NCBI GenBank assembly: GCA_016937315.1
Contig: JAFGWD010000182.1
Coordinates: forward strand, 1-6,823
Reading direction: 5' to 3'
Source: Rhodospirillaceae bacterium
Lineage (GTDB): Bacteria; Pseudomonadota; Alphaproteobacteria; Rhodospirillales; Rhodospirillaceae
DNA length: 6,823 nt
The notes below the pieces were generated by a model. It was not told the DNA's origin. It ran no database searches and was given only the letters and a program-made list of their open reading frames with translations. The position numbers and the translations under genes were made by a program. Positions 6,559-6,823 of this stretch are shown one piece after another. Positions within the stretch are counted from its first letter, which is position 1. Each line of letters begins with the position of its first letter.

Positions 6559-6577
6559 ATCGGTCGAAACCGCGCGG

Positions 6578-6606
6578 AGCATCGCTCCCCACAGGCTTGC
6601 CGTCAA
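6578..6606 (-). promoter_or_regulatory. Candidate sigma-70 type promoter of the gcv operon
   Basis: On the minus strand, TTGACG (6601-6606) matches the -35 consensus at five of six positions. After a 17-base spacer comes GATGCT (6578-6583), a weak -10 with the key second A and final T. Initiation would fall near 6571, a few bases before the riboswitch leader helix begins at 6565, which is the expected place. The -10 overlaps a small GGAGC/GCTCC palindrome (6576-6588). The poor -10 keeps confidence moderate. Confidence 0.5.
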
Positions 6607-6736
6607 GCGGCGAAATATCCCGGAAATGCGACCGAAATTGCAGGCAGACAATGCCCTGCGAAGCGCCGAACCAACCGGCGAATCGGGGCGTCATCCGAGT
6701 CGCAACAGTGCAAGCCCCTCCATCGCGCGCAGCAGA

Positions 6737-6823
6737 TCAGTGCGCCATGTCTGGAAGACAAAGAACCTCGCGATAGGCGCAGAGATCGTCGATGAGCGGC
6801 TTCTCGTCCGCCAGGATCCTGGC
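6737..6823 (-). CDS. Possible 3' end of an unidentified gene (5' end outside window)
   Basis: A minus-strand frame is open from the window edge for 28 codons to TGA at 6737-6739. It is rich in acidic residues and mostly has G or C at the third codon position, ending in REVLCLPDMAH. An alternative minus-strand frame is open to a TGA at 6691-6693 and ends in FQTWRTDLLRAMEGL and a few more residues. I recognise neither, and the fragment is too short to choose between them. The stretch 6607-6736 between it and the candidate promoter holds nothing else that I can support. Confidence 0.25.
   Translation of the reverse strand, partial: ARILADEKPLIDDLCAYREVLCLPDMAH

Larger units (their letters stand above)
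6342..6565 (-). promoter_or_regulatory. Tandem glycine riboswitch upstream of the gcv operon
   Basis: The minus strand shows two consecutive glycine aptamers of the gcvT riboswitch class. Each has the paired signature CCGAAG(N)GNAA and (C/T)TCAGG. The first reads GCGCCGAAGGAGCAA and then AAACTCTCAGGCAAA. The second reads CACCGAAGATGTAAG and then GAATCTTTCAGGTTCCGAA. A 5' leader GACCGA (6560-6565) pairs perfectly with linker TCGGTC (6462-6467). This forms the leader-linker (P0) helix known in this class, stacked on the P1 of aptamer 1 with one bulged base (6559). It precedes gcvT, the usual target. Glycine-responsive tandem riboswitches ahead of gcvT are typically ON switches, so glycine would raise expression of the cleavage operon. 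Confidence 0.95.

Noticed and set aside
6394..6694. Two overlapping minus-strand open frames of 85 and 97 residues
   Set aside because: They overlap the tandem glycine riboswitch and its upstream region. The structured RNA explains the sequence, and the products are Arg-rich without recognisable motifs.
1..6823. CRISPR arrays, tRNA or rRNA genes, insertion sequences, attachment sites
   Set aside because: No direct-repeat/spacer pattern, tRNA-like cloverleaf, rRNA sequence, transposase motif or terminal inverted repeats was noticed when reading either strand.

Overview
The window most likely comes from an alphaproteobacterium, possibly of the Rhodospirillales. The evidence is the moderately high G+C, the split glycine decarboxylase P-protein (gcvPA plus gcvPB), the tandem glycine riboswitch ahead of gcvT, and protein motifs of proteobacterial type. 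This assignment rests on recognising families and motifs; no database search was run.

The left part (1-1800) reads on the plus strand. It opens inside a nucleotide-sugar dehydrogenase of the TviB/WbpA type, which makes a uronic-acid sugar nucleotide for a surface polysaccharide. A 158-base gap with a strong GC-rich hairpin follows. Next come a complete DUF554/YqgA-type inner-membrane protein and a 62-residue two-helix membrane protein that has a strong Shine-Dalgarno sequence.

The centre and right (1859-6565) read on the minus strand as one glycine cleavage operon: promoter, tandem glycine riboswitch, gcvT, gcvH, gcvPA, gcvPB. The genes are tightly packed: 30 bases between gcvT and gcvH, a 1-base overlap between gcvH and gcvPA, and a 4-base overlap between gcvPA and gcvPB. 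The products are the T-, H- and both halves of the P-protein. With dihydrolipoamide dehydrogenase, which is not in this window, they would split glycine into CO2, ammonia and 5,10-methylene-tetrahydrofolate. A symmetric hairpin at 1819-1851, with T-runs on both strands, separates the convergent plus-strand genes from the operon and probably stops transcription from both sides.

The riboswitch has two glycine aptamers, a leader-linker helix, and a platform ending at the gcvT ribosome binding site. The Shine-Dalgarno sequence resembles the 3' strand of the second aptamer's closing helix, which suggests a strand exchange controlling translation. The right edge (6607-6823) has no recognisable gene, only a possible 3' end of a minus-strand reading frame. 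I found no clearly new multi-gene system. The most interesting items are the riboswitch architecture and the small membrane protein.
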